Shown here: piece by piece, positions 23,001 to 34,078 of the stretch
Numbering within the stretch: the first letter of the stretch is position 1
How the letters are laid out: each line of letters starts with the position of its first letter
The notes under the pieces: model-generated
What the model saw: the letters and a program-made list of their open reading frames with translations, nothing else
The model's database searches: none
What the model was told of the DNA's origin: nothing
Assembly: GCF_000182565.1 (NCBI RefSeq)
Contig: NW_015971538.1
Location: 330,713 to 394,712, forward strand
DNA from: Spizellomyces punctatus DAOM BR117
Lineage: Eukaryota > Chytridiomycota > Chytridiomycetes > Spizellomycetales > Spizellomycetaceae
DNA: 64,000 bases
Reading direction: 5' to 3'
Position numbers and translations under genes: made by a program

Positions 23001-25745
23001 ATGTGTCCGCCCCAAGGCACTTCCTCCAAGCGCTCACCGACCATTCCCCTTATTCCCATCGGCGATAGACGACTTGGTTGTGGCAACCCACAAGGTCTTC
23101 CCTCCAATGTCGCACGAGAGTACCTCCAGCAACACCATGACTTTACAGACGATCTTTTATCACTTCCTGGCATGGTGCAGATTGAGGATCTCGATGCCAT
23201 GTTCCGTGAAATGGTCGACATGGGCAAGTTTGAGGAAGGATTGGGATTTGAGGAGACAGTTGTTGTCGAGGTTGAGGATGAGAGAAAACGTCAGAGTGGG
23301 CCTGTGATACATAGAGAGGGAGAGAGTAGGGCTAGTGGCGCTGGCAAGGTGAAGAAGAAAACAGCAGCATTGAGGAAAAAAGTGGATGCTGCAAGAAAGA
23401 CCGTTGAAGGCTGTCCCGTGGGAATTGATGGGAATCCAGTAACAACACGGGTCGAGCAGCAAGTTCAGCAGCAACAGCAACAGCTTATTTTTCAAGCCCA
23501 AGCCCAATCTGCCGGTGAATGTCTCCTACTTGGATCTCTACCCGGGATTGACCGGCCGCCCTCAAGCGTCACATCTACAGGCACTACAGCATCAGGTGAA
23601 GAAATCGTGCGCAAGGACTGCAAACGAAGGAAAGTGTGTCAAGCATGTATCCTCTGTCGCAAAGCCCACATGTCGTGCGACGAGGCACGCCCATGTGGGA
23701 GATGCGTTAGAAAGGGCATGGCACATCTGTGCATGGACGCACCGAAACGTGGAGAACTACCCAAACCCTGCAATACCTGCCCCGTAACTATCCGACCTGC
23801 ACCAGTCAAATCCCGTTCGACGGAATTTAAGTTGGCCCCAAGATTGGTATCGGGGCCATTAGCTGCTATTGGGCTGACGCCGCCTTTGACAATTGAGACG
23901 GTGGGCGGTGCGCTGATGTCTGCATCTGCAGGCAGTGCTCCATCAACACCGCTAGCTGGGGACATGCTACCAGTGAGTGCGACCACGGAAAGTCCGTCGA
24001 TTACAACCACCACATCAGGCAACACTATTACCTCTTCCACCGCACTTTCATCATTGCAGCCTTTCGCATCCCAGCAGCTCTCGTTTGTTGGATTATTGAA
24101 TGGGAAGGACATAGTGCCTCCTACTCCCGCACCGTCTACCTCAACCAGCCTAAACTCTAATGTGGCCTTTAACGGCACAGCATCTTTCAACCCCAGCATC
24201 CAGCAACCATTCACCGCACTGGCAGAAGCTACTTTCAAGACTCCACTCCCATCCGCAAATCTCTCTGCCCTACCACCCGGACTACTATCTTTTGCATCAC
24301 ACTCCACCACGGTACCACCCCCTCGACAATCACCTGTATTTGACGAACACGTAATTCCCAAGCGAGAAATTACACCTTCCTCGCCATACCAATCGCATCC
24401 GTCCTTTTCACCTAATCCAGGGTCCAGATCTGTCACACCAGGGACGCCAAACTCAACTCACACATCTCTGGCTCCGTCAACGATTACCAATGACACACCT
24501 CCACCGCCATCAACCTCATCAAAACATCAGCAACAGCAACAGCAACTGGGATCCGGTCCTCAGCAAGCCCAGCCCTGTGCCAACTTTGTATACTCGGCAC
24601 CAAGCTTCCCTCAACCCCCCAATAACTTTTTCGCCAGCGCCTCAGTTGGATCCGAATTTGCCGCTCTGGCCGAACTCTGGTCAGCCGTCTCTGCTACCAC
24701 CGGAGACGAACTCCCGACATCCTCCGCTCCCCACGCATGCACAGGCAAAGGTAGCTCCCGGTGTATGACCTGTCCCTTCACCACCCTCGAAAAGTTTTAC
24801 CTGACGGCCGCCGGTGATCAACCTTCAAACCTCTTCCAGGCTAGTGACCGGCTAGCTCACGTGTTGGACGCCAAACGCAGCGCCGGGCTTCTCAATCCCC
24901 ACGATTACACAACCGGCTACGCTCGACTGGGACACCACCTCTCAACGCAATGCACAGCAATGTCCCGCCAACGCATCTTATCTGTCGTCTCAGCCTTTCA
25001 AACAGGTTTTGCAGCGCTAGCCCGAACGGTCACCGATGCCGAACTCCTCGCTTCCGAAGAAATCTTTGAGCGACTCTGTTTAGAGTACGACCTGGCCTTT
25101 TCCATCCAAGGTGTTCCGTCCGCCCTGTGGCGCCGTACTGGCGAAATCGTCCGTGCAAACCAAAGCTTTGCCGACCTTGTCGGCCTCCCACTCTCCATCC
25201 TCTCCGAAGGAAAAGTATGCGTCTACGAACTGTTAAATGAAGAATCCGGCGTCAATTACTGGGAACGGTTTGGACGCGTTGCATTTGATCCAGAAGAAAA
25301 AGGATGGATGGGGCTCGCTACGCTTCGCAAATCCCGTGGCATCGTCAACGAACAGGAAATAAAATGTGCATATTCGGTTACGGTGCGGAGAGATAATGTG
25401 GGTGTTCCCCTCGTTTGTGCCGGAAACTTTTTGAGAAGTGAGCGAGTTGAGAGCGCTTGTGATGTCATACCAGATTGGGTTAGAGAGGGATGTGAAGTTG
25501 CTGAGAGGGCTCGAAAAAAGGCGAGCCAGAAGGAGGGAAATGTACCTGCTGCATCTATAGCTGCGCCCCCTGTTGCACCCTTTGTTCCGTCTACACCTCA
25601 CCCACCGCTCGGAACACCGCAACCGGAAAGCACCGTGTCCGCCGACATTGAAAACCTCGTAGGCATAGTGGGCGGACCAGGGGGAATGGAAGGCGATATG
25701 CTTCGGAGGATGTTGGAGGATTTGCTCGGTGTGGCAAGAACGTGA
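23001..25745 (+). CDS. Zn2Cys6 transcription factor with C-terminal PAS-like domain, ERT1/acuK (gluconeogenesis activator) type
   Basis: Intronless, 914 aa from the ATG at 23001 (MCPPQGTSS). The binuclear zinc cluster lies at about 213-245: CQACILCRKAHMSCDE, then RPCGRCVRKGMAHLC. The lysine/alanine spacing and RKAHMSC loop are characteristic of ERT1/RDS2/acuK proteins rather than Gal4-type factors. A glutamine-rich segment precedes it and a long Ser/Thr/Pro-rich linker follows it. The C-terminal 250 residues contain a PAS-like domain (SALWRRTGEIVRANQSFADL, about 710) that accompanies this zinc cluster in the family. In other fungi these proteins activate gluconeogenic genes such as PCK1 and FBP1; that role here is inferred from domain order only. 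Confidence 0.85.
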   Translation: MCPPQGTSSKRSPTIPLIPIGDRRLGCGNPQGLPSNVAREYLQQHHDFTDDLLSLPGMVQIEDLDAMFREMVDMGKFEEGLGFEETVVVEVEDERKRQSGPVIHREGESRASGAGKVKKKTAALRKKVDAARKTVEGCPVGIDGNPVTTRVEQQVQQQQQQLIFQAQAQSAGECLLLGSLPGIDRPPSSVTSTGTTASGEEIVRKDCKRRKVCQACILCRKAHMSCDEARPCGRCVRKGMAHLCMDAPKRGELPKPCNTCPVTIRPAPVKSRSTEFKLAPRLVSGPLAAIGLTPPLTIETVGGALMSASAGSAPSTPLAGDMLPVSATTESPSITTTTSGNTITSSTALSSLQPFASQQLSFVGLLNGKDIVPPTPAPSTSTSLNSNVAFNGTASFNPSIQQPFTALAEATFKTPLPSANLSALPPGLLSFASHSTTVPPPRQSPVFDEHVIPKREITPSSPYQSHPSFSPNPGSRSVTPGTPNSTHTSLAPSTITNDTPPPPSTSSKHQQQQQQLGSGPQQAQPCANFVYSAPSFPQPPNNFFASASVGSEFAALAELWSAVSATTGDELPTSSAPHACTGKGSSRCMTCPFTTLEKFYLTAAGDQPSNLFQASDRLAHVLDAKRSAGLLNPHDYTTGYARLGHHLSTQCTAMSRQRILSVVSAFQTGFAALARTVTDAELLASEEIFERLCLEYDLAFSIQGVPSALWRRTGEIVRANQSFADLVGLPLSILSEGKVCVYELLNEESGVNYWERFGRVAFDPEEKGWMGLATLRKSRGIVNEQEIKCAYSVTVRRDNVGVPLVCAGNFLRSERVESACDVIPDWVREGCEVAERARKKASQKEGNVPAASIAAPPVAPFVPSTPHPPLGTPQPESTVSADIENLVGIVGGPGGMEGDMLRRMLEDLLGVART

Positions 25746-26159
25746 GTTTTGGCTCCTTTTGTATCTCTGTAAAATAGTTTATTATCTTTGGTTTATATGT
25801 TATTTTTGCACGATGTTCCCAAAGGTAAGAATACATTGGGACAATAGATATCGAGGCGATGATCTGTTTTTAGCGATACTCATTTTCATGTCTTTAACTT
25901 GACATTCATTCTCGCTGTCATTGGCAATCTTTAATGAACGTGTATGAAAAATGCTATTCACATTCTTGACCCTCCAATGACACATCTCTATACAAGAAAA
26001 GCAAAACAATGCCATCACGCCTCCACCACACACCGTATGAACCTACTAGATTGAAACATTTCCCTCCCCATTGACCTACACCACAAAGCCATCTCCCCAC
26101 ATTCGACCCAAACTTTGTACAAAAAAGGCCTCAACAACCTTTAACCCAGCGACAACTCA
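25746..26159. other. Convergent 3' intergenic region
   Basis: About 410 bp of AT-rich sequence between the stop codons of the Zn2Cys6 and RING genes. No gene seen. Confidence 0.5.
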
Positions 26160-29023
26160 TTACCCTAAAAACACAATAACAGCAGCAGGCAACCCAGGTC
26201 TGTCTGTTCCCAGCCTTGCATCAGCCGGAGCAGTAGCCGTTTGTTCCTGACCGCCACCCAGTCGTCCAGGGAACATATCCATAAGACGTCTCAAGAATCC
26301 ACCACGACGGGGTTCGTTCCCTGCTTCCTCAGGTGTTGGCGATGTTTGGGTTGTTGTCGTTGTTGTTGTTGGCGTGGTTGTGGACGGTGGGTTGAAGGTT
26401 TGACCTCCAAACATGTTGGGTGGAGCCTCCTGGCTTGCGGGGCTGTGAACAGCTTTGTCGCGGCAGAGCGGACATGAATTATGGTATTGTGTTAGCCACT
26501 AAATGGATTCCAAATGAGTCAGCGAGAGGATGGACAAGTAGAAAACAACAGCTAATTACCAACCTGATCCAAGCACTCTCTGTGAAACCCGTGACGACAC
26601 CGCATTATCCTCAATTGATCCTCTTCTTCGTACGGCGTCAAACAAATCATGCATTTTTCACGGGTTGATGCCAGTAAATCTTTGATACCCCATTGCACAG
26701 GCTCTGTTTTCACGTCCTTTTCATCCTTGTCCTTCTCCTCTTTGGCCGGATTCTCGACCCTTGGTTCAGCGTGATCGTCAATATCCATAGAGACTACCGA
26801 GGACGTATCATCTACTCTTTGTTTGCCCTTTGCATCATCTTTATCGTCCCCAGCAGCTTCATTCGAATGCCATATGACTGTCGGTAGCTGCGCCTCTACA
26901 TCCGATTGCTCCGCATTACGTGGTCGCGCGGGGCCCAAGACTTCTGCCAATCGTAACAAGTCTTCATAGCTCATTCCATTTCCAGCATTTTCAGCGCCGG
27001 TGGCAATATCTAGGCTCAATGTACCGCCCAAAAGGCCTCCAGGCCCGTTCATGGAACCTTCCCGTAACATGTTGCTCACTAATTGGAGAATAATGGTGAT
27101 GGCAAAGTCCTCAACAACATTGCGACCTCCAGGACGTTGGGTTGCGGTTGCTGGATCTGCATTGGTATCTGTTGTGGTATTGGGGTTGAGGGTATCCGTT
27201 GTGGGAAGTGGCATGGTAAAAGGACTAGAGCCATCGAGATTTGTTGAGGCTGGCGGGGCATCGGGTCGAATAGCATCCACTGCTCCTGTACTCTGTCCTC
27301 CCGTGAACAGGTGAGTCAATGGAGGCATTCCAGCTGGAATCGAGCTTAGAATGTCGGCAAATGGATTTCGATCACGGGAATCACCTTCGGCAGGTTGTGT
27401 AGGAAACAATGGCACTGGTGTCGGTGCTTCAGGTGAAGCGCCAGGGATGGGTACATTCGAGGCTGCAGTTGGGCCAGCAGTTGCATCTCCCGTTCGCCTT
27501 CGATTAGGAATAAAGTAGATCATAAACTGAATACTCCTCCTAGCGGACGGGTTGGCAGGGTCCTGACCAGGTGTACCCTCAGCATTCGCTTCACCCGCAG
27601 GCTGTTCAGGAGCAGAAGTATTCGTCGTGGATGGGGTTGCTTCAGCCGGCGCAGGCGCTGGCACTGGTGGTGTTGAAAGGAGCGACTCAGCAAATGAGGC
27701 GACAGAGGGATTACCTTCATTACCCAACTCTCCAAAGAGTCGACTTGCACGATCGTCCGTTGCGTTTTGGGCAGCGGCTTCAGGAGCAGTTTCACCCGTT
27801 GCGTTTGCTTCCATTGTTGGAACGCTCTGCCCATTTGCCAGACGAACTGCACGTCCAATCAAAATCAAGACCGGCACGGGACTGCGTCTAGATGCTCCTC
27901 CATCTGCGTCCTCGGCCTCTCGTCCCCTACGACCGCGAAGTGCTCTAAGAAAAGATGACAAGCCCGCTGGTCCTTCTGCTGGTGACATTTGTATTGTGCC
28001 AGCACCCGGAGGTGGAGAGCGAAGAAATTGTAGCAAATCAGTTAAATTTGCAGACTGCATGCCTGCAGGCGGCTGGATTCTATCGCTCGCGGTAGGGGTA
28101 GCAGTTGCCGTTCCGGCACTGCTGGTATTATTGTTGCTAGTAGTGGTGGTATTTCTTCCATCAACAGAGGGTAACCCAGACATGATGGCCTCTAATAGAC
28201 TTCTGACAAATCTTCGGCGAATAGTGGAGGCTGGTCGAGCGAGTCCCGGAACGTCCGATGAATCTACACTTGAAGATGTTCCAACGGAACTGTCGGTTGA
28301 TGATCGTGGAGGTGCGGGGGAAGATGGTTGTAGAGGAGGTGGTGGTTGGGCTGGTGATAAGGGTGACCACGACTGCGACCCAGGGAAGCCAAACATTTCA
28401 TTAAAACCGGGCAGGGTAGGTCCTATAAGAAGAAAAAGTTTATAAGTATTTAAAACTTGCCAAGCACACATCCGCTGTAACCACATACGTTGACTATCCT
28501 CAACTTGTACAGATTGGTCCTGCTGACTCTCGTTTTGATGATCAACGTCCATCATAGCCTCCTCTTCATTTCTCGTAGAATCCACAGGACGTCTCTCAGA
28601 AGGTGTCCTCAATCTCCTCAAAACTCTTAAATTTCTCCTGTCATTCCCATCCCCAAGAGCATCCATCACACCTCGACTCTCGTTTCTGAAAATGAGAGAA
28701 GGCGGAACAAGTGGAGAGATACTAAACAGTTGGCGCCTACGGGCACGACTCGAGTGGCGGTGTACGTTGGAAGACGACGAGGACGAGGAAGAGGACGAAG
28801 ACGATGTTGAAGTGGAATACAAGTGTGAATTGTGTTGCGCAGATGAAGTAGAAGACGAAGAAGACGAAGAGGAGTCGGTGGACAAAGAAGTCTGTATACT
28901 AGGGAATGCGTCGTCGACTGCGGGTGGCGGGTGATTAGTTGCTTGAAGACTGCTCTCGCGAGCTTCATCGTAGTCCGCAGCCGGCGCCGATGGTGACGAG
29001 GAGGACGAAAGTTGGTTTCCCAT
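26160..29023 (-). CDS. RING-H2 finger protein, putative N-myristoylated E3 ubiquitin ligase
   Basis: Exons (minus): 28489-29023, 26564-28422, 26160-26498 (910 aa). The C-terminal RING-H2 spans the last junction: CMICLTPYEEEDQLRIMRC, RHGFHRECLDQ, then WLTQYHNSCPLCRDK (C3H2C3). Zn ligands are complete. The N-terminus MGNQLSSSSS fits a myristoylation signal (Gly2, Ser6), suggesting membrane attachment. Between them lie about 750 residues of low-complexity Ser/Pro/Thr/Ala sequence with acidic stretches. The tail after the RING carries a Thr/Pro run and an RRGGFLRRLMDMFPGRLGGG segment. The first intron (28423-28488, 66 nt) is a multiple of three with no stop, so it is easily missed. It has GTATGT/TATAG ends, and removing it gives a smooth frame. 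Substrate unknown. Confidence 0.85.
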
Positions 29024-29226
29024 TTTCCTCCTGTAATATTCTAAAGCGCTAAAGGCAAACCAACTGTCTCCCTGCAGGAAATCAAACCGAAACGCAAGCA
29101 ACGATAAGCGACGTAATTCTACAAAAAAACGCCCTAAAAAAGCCCTTCCCGTCCAAGTCCTTTGGCAAATCAATCGGGACGCCCCCCCGCATGATGCGTT
29201 GCAAAGTCCGCCTGCCGTCCACTCAT

Positions 29227-29240
29227 GTTGTCATAGCAAC
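29227..29240. promoter_or_regulatory. X-box-like imperfect palindrome (RFX-type site)
   Basis: GTTGTCATAGCAAC fits every position of the RFX X-box consensus RYYNYY-N(1-3)-RRNRAC. It sits in the 295-bp divergent promoter between the RING gene and the GNAT gene, 87 bp upstream of the GNAT start codon. RFX sites drive ciliary genes in animals; fungal RFX proteins also control other programmes. A match by chance is possible. Confidence 0.35.
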
Positions 29241-29318
29241 GGCATGACTCACTTGATTAGTCATCGGAACAGTTTATCGCTAATCAAAAGTCTTATTTGG
29301 GAAGGATAAACAAAAAGC

Positions 29319-29850
29319 ATGCACAAAAACATGGAGCGTTTGGACGACTATTCTATTCGAAAAATAACATCCAAACAAGATTTTGAAAAGGCCATCGACA
29401 TTAGAGTGCAAGTATTTGTAGAGGAACAGGTTACTTTTAAATCAGTCTTTGAGCATAGCGCCCCATTTTTTAAAGTTATTTTAGAACTGTCCGCCAGATA
29501 CCGAACCAGATGCTCACGACGACCACTGCATTCACTTTCTCGCCTATCATAACTCTATCCCCGTCGCAACGGCCCGTCTCCTACCACTTCCCCAACACAC
29601 AGGACCTCGTAAACGAGGAAAGCCAGGGCGCATTTGTGTCCTGAAACAATATAGATCAAAAGGTCTCGGATCACGTATCTTGGGGGCCCTCGAAGAAGAG
29701 GCCCTTGAAATAGGTCTAGAAGAGTTGGAATTGCATGCTCAATGCGATAAGGTTGCGTTTTACGAACGGCATGGGTACAATAGAGTAGATGATGACACGT
29801 TCCTCGAGGACGGGATTCTGCATTGTGTCATGATAAAAAGCCTATTGTAA
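29319..29850 (+). CDS. GNAT-family N-acetyltransferase (ElaA-like)
   Basis: Exons 29319-29429 and 29485-29850 (158 aa). Landmarks are IDIRVQVFVEEQ near the N-terminus, DDHCIHFLAY and PVATARLLP (strand 4). The acetyl-CoA binding loop GRICVLKQYRSKGLGSRIL contains the Q/R-x-x-G-x-G/A pattern. ALEEEALEIGLEELELHAQ and KVAFYERHGY follow at the C-terminus. ElaA-type enzymes are small stand-alone acetyltransferases with unknown substrates. The 55-nt intron interrupts the VEEQ-x-PP segment as expected for the family. The gene is divergent from the RING gene and shares its promoter with an X-box-like site. Confidence 0.88.
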
Positions 29851-30123
29851 AATAAATATACTCGAGCCGTTTGGGGACCCTTGTAACAGTAGGTGAATGC
29901 ACGAAACTAGTATGAAAAACCTTTGCTCCTTTGAACCACACATACAAGCCATTATCTAGATTCTTCAAAATATTCCTAAACACAACTATAAAAGATCATC
30001 CTCTGCTGTCTATAGGGAGCATGAGATAAAAAAAAAAAAGTAAGAAACTACCGTAATGCGCTTTCGCGCAAGTCTATAGATAACCATCCAAGAAACCACG
30101 TCTATCCACTTCCAGCCCGCTTT

Positions 30124-33100
30124 TTACATCCCCTTTTGTTCTTGCTCATCATCGGCATCAGCTTCCATCCATTCTTTATGTTGGGACTCGAGTGATTGGA
30201 GCTAGAAAAAAAAAAAAAAAGATCCATATCGTTGGTATACAGCGACAAGAAAATCACATTCAACAAGGATCGAAGTCTCACCTGTGCTTTTACAGTCCCC
30301 ACTTCCATCTCCAGGATGTGTCGCTCCATCAACAACTCTTTAATCTTTCCATAGGCTTGTACGCTCAGCGCATCAAACCTCTTTCGATCACTGTCCAGAA
30401 CGTCCCGTAATTCCTCCTTCTCTCTCGCTCCTTCACGCACGAGTTCACGCAACCGCACGACTTCTGCCAACAAACTCTGATTCTCGGCTTTAGAAGCATC
30501 CAGATCGGATTGGAGAGTGGAGATGGTCTTTTCCGCAACCTCTTTTGCACTGGTAAGTGACGAGACAGTTGAGAGGGTTTGCGCATGCTTGGTTGACAGC
30601 GTGGTAGCTTCTGCCGACAGTGTCTCCAATTGGGTATTGAGAGCTGCAACAGTCAACACCGTTTGCGTTTGGACTTCCTTCATTGATGCACCACGGGTTT
30701 GGATTTGGACGTGACGGACTTTTTTGCGCGTCCGGGTTGGTGCCGCTACTGGTGGATTACCCGCTGTTGATGTCGACTGTGGCGTTGGCCCAGTACCTGT
30801 GCCGGTTGATACAGGTGTGGGTGATGTAGCCGCAGTGGATGCTGGACTAGGGGTCGCCGCTTCTGACGAAAGGGAAGCCGTGCGGGTTGCGGCGGCTGTC
30901 ATAACGGTCTGGGGCGTTGAGGGAGGAGTGACGGGTGCCGCAACCGGCACTGATGCCGGAGGGGATGTTGTCGTATGAGCATGAGCTGGGGTCGGTTCAG
31001 CAGCAGGTGCCACCGTGGGAGGAGCATGTCCTGTTTGCTGTCCCATTGCAACTCCAGCTCCTACTGCGACCGCAGGGGCACTTTGACTGTTAGTGGGAGC
31101 CCCTTCTCCACCCCGGACTTCATCACCATCTAATGGCTTTCCTGCAGAATACACCAACGAAGATCCCCGCGACGTTATCACCGGTCCCACACCGACACCA
31201 TTCTCTCCGCTTCCACTTCCCTCCCATTGCATCCGTTCCGCTTCCTTGTCCTTCAGTGCTGTAAAAGATGTAGACAATGGCCCGTACTCGAACTCGCCAT
31301 CGGAATCCTCCCAAGCCCCCATCAACTCTTCCACAACCGCAGAAAAACTGACAGTCTTCTTGGGACGTGGTGGTGCCATACCAGGCTTTCGAGTTTTCTC
31401 CGGCCCGACAACATCCGAAATCCCGTACTCAATCATTGCATTCAGCTCGGTGTTTTTGAGCGTTTCTTCGTCTAGATCGTCAAAATCATCAAACCGATCA
31501 TCATCATCGTAGTGATCATCCCAATCGTCATCATCGTCATCATCGTCCGAGAGCAGATAATCATTGCGGTACTCGGGGACGTTGGCCTGGTGCACCATAT
31601 CTTGGGTAACCACATGTGCTGGCGGTTCGACAGAGAGAAATACCTGGTCTTCGAACTTAAAGTTGGACTCAAAAGGAGAGACGTGGAAGGCTTCATCCGG
31701 CATAAGGGATAGCGGGTAGTTCAAGGGCTGCGTCGGCCGTTGATCAACAGCATTCTTTGGTCGCCCTTGCTCACCCAGTCGCCCATGAGGTGAAGGCGAT
31801 CGACGCGGTGGCACGCCTTGCTCTTGTTGTCGCTGAGACTGCGGGTCCTGGTCCATGCGCGGTTGCTGTGGTGGTGAATGATGGACACTCGCACGCTGCT
31901 GAGGCAAAGATTGTTGACGGGGCGGACCAAAGTACGCTTCATACTGTTGCTGTCCTCTGGGTGACGGCGCCCGGAGACCACCTTCCGGTAGCATGGATTC
32001 CGGACGACGTGGTCGGCCGGTTGCAGCTGAAACATCAATGAGAGGTGCCCCGAAACGTCCTTCGTCCTCTGCAATGATGATACTGCGGCGGACTTCGCGA
32101 TTCGATATGTGTGAGGGAACACCAAAATAATCCTTGGAAAGAGGAAAATTGTCATTACCTTACATTGACCATAAAAAAGGCATAGTGATCTCACCTGCTG
32201 TCCTTGCGCTTGATTCTCCTTGTTCGCAAAAGGATCATATGGTATCTTCAACTGAACATGCTTGGGCGGTTGAGCATTCTGCTGGTCCTCTCTCTTATTC
32301 TTCTTTCCAAATCCAAAAAAACCAGTAGACTTTTTCTTTTTCTTTTCCTTATCTTTTTTGGCATCTTTGGCGGATATCACAACACCATCTGGTCCCGTAC
32401 TGCGCAGGAAATCCGCTAGAGACTGCGTTTCGTTCCTTCGAACCGGTGGCGTGTCCATCAGATCGTCGTCGTAGTTGTCGTGAGACTCTGACAATCGAGG
32501 TGGTGCTGTATTTTGCCGCACTGGATGAGTCCGAGAAGGGATGTGTACGCCGTTAGGCTGTTGTGCGTGTTGCTGCTGGGGATGCTGTGGTTGTTGCTGT
32601 CCAGGAGTGGACACGTAATCGTAAAAAGCAGATTGCGAAGCCAGAGCTCTGTCAATAGAATTATCTGACAGGTCGTCTTCGGACTGATATCGTCGGTCTG
32701 AGGATAAGGTGATCCTAGTCGTAGCAGTATTGTTTTCCAAAATTCTCTCAAACTCTTCTGCAGTCATGACCTTGCCAGCCTTGGCACCCTGCTGCTGCTG
32801 CTGTTGTTTCTGTAGCTGCACCTGTTGGGCATTGCCAGTACCGTAACTTCCCTTACCCTGATAACGAACAACGACAAATGTATCGGCGGGCAAGAACACA
32901 GAAAAGTGCCCGGCAAGTTTCCAACAAAGGACGGAAGCAAAGTGGATGGTGCGTCCCAACGTTCAATTTCCATCACACGGTCATTGTGCAAGTGTGAAAA
33001 AGGGCGGGAGAGCGCGAAAGGCGATGATTACGTAATGACGGTTCAGATGGTAAGGAGAAGAAAAGGGCACACGAGGTAGAAGGACGAGCACAAACGAGGA

Positions 33101-33415
33101 CGGAGAGAGTAAGACAGCAGCAAGAAGAGGAAAACAGATGGTTAATCAAACGCTGACGAAAGGATTCCATCACAGTACAACGACACTGAATTTCCCCCGC
33201 TTCCTCCTTCCCTCCTCCTCCTCTTTATACGCGCCAGGGGCAAGGGCGCCGAACGGAACGTTGGGCGGGAGGACACCCCCGTCCATCATGTCTACGAGTT
33301 ATACCAAAAACCCGCTCCAGTTTCCATGCCTCTGTTCGCCTCCACAAAACCATATACAACTCCATAAAATGTAATAAGCTCGCACACTCGCCTGCAAACT
33401 TACCCTTCGATCCAT
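30124..33415 (-). CDS. Acidic/polyglutamine coiled-coil protein, family not recognised
   Basis: Exons (minus): 33404-33415 (four codons, MDRR; tentative), 32195-32857, 30282-32132, 30124-30201 (867 aa). The N-terminal half has a poly-Q run, EEFERILENN, a lysine run before STGFFGFGKKNKRE, and PYDPFANKENQAQGQQ. The centre has a strongly acidic Asp run (about 31510-31560) and KKTVSFSAVVEELMGAWED. A long Thr/Ala/Pro/Val-rich low-complexity region follows. About 150 residues of heptad-patterned coiled coil come near the end (LNTQLETLSAEATTLSTKHA to KELLMERHILEMEVGTVKAQ), then a short acidic C-terminus. The acceptor at 32858 is preceded by a pyrimidine-rich tract, which supports a small first coding exon upstream. 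It resembles scaffold proteins in build; no function assigned. Confidence 0.7.
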
Positions 33416-34078
33416 CTCGACTAACGTTTCCTCTAGAGCCACGACCTCCTGGCAAGAGAGACTTGGTGGTGCTCACGAATTGATCGATCCCCCAAAATAG
33501 AGCGGGCAGGATGGGACGAACAAGAATAAAAACAAAAAGAAACTCCCGTCCCAGCAAAATACTCGGTAAAAGTCCAGCTGCGCTGGCGAAACAAGGCCGA
33601 TCTATCGAAAAACTCGCAATGGATCTAACGTCCAAGCGTAAAAGACACCTGCCGTAAAGAAATAACGTCCCAAATCGACAGCAACTTGTTCAAAAGACGA
33701 CAATCCACACACTTGCTCCTACGACTAGCCCAAAGCCCATCTTTACCCAAAAGGCAAGTGTGAAAAGTAACACTTCAGGTGTTCCTTCCCCCGGTTCGAA
33801 GGCCCAGCCAAAAGCGGCAAGATTAGGGGTTGAAACGGCGTTTCATGCGGCAATGGCTTAGCCTCTGATGGAGAGGCTTGGCTGATGAGGTCAGCAGAAA
33901 TGTTTGCCCTCCGACCATTTATATATTTTGCTGTTTTATTTTGTTTGCTGCTTGTTGAAATGACGTTACGGACAAGCGAAACACACTATTTTACAATATG
34001 GTACAGAGGAGACATTTTTTTGTTCTTTTTTCTTCTGTTACTGTGTAAGGCTAGGTTTTGCCACCCTTGCTTTCATTT
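33416..34078. other. 5' region of the coiled-coil gene and 3' flank of the repeat protein
   Basis: About 660 bp. A minus-strand frame at 33405-33635 reads through into the proposed first exon but begins without an ATG. I treat it as 5' UTR. A T-rich stretch near 33930-34060 precedes the stop of the next gene. No other gene seen. Confidence 0.35.

Noticed and set aside
27627-28445. 272-codon plus-strand open frame
   Set aside because: It is antisense to the low-complexity middle of the RING gene; biased composition keeps several frames open.
33225-33635. 136-codon minus-strand hydrophobic frame
   Set aside because: It starts without an ATG and looks like the 5' UTR/first intron of the coiled-coil gene; only the four-codon MDRR exon at its end is used.
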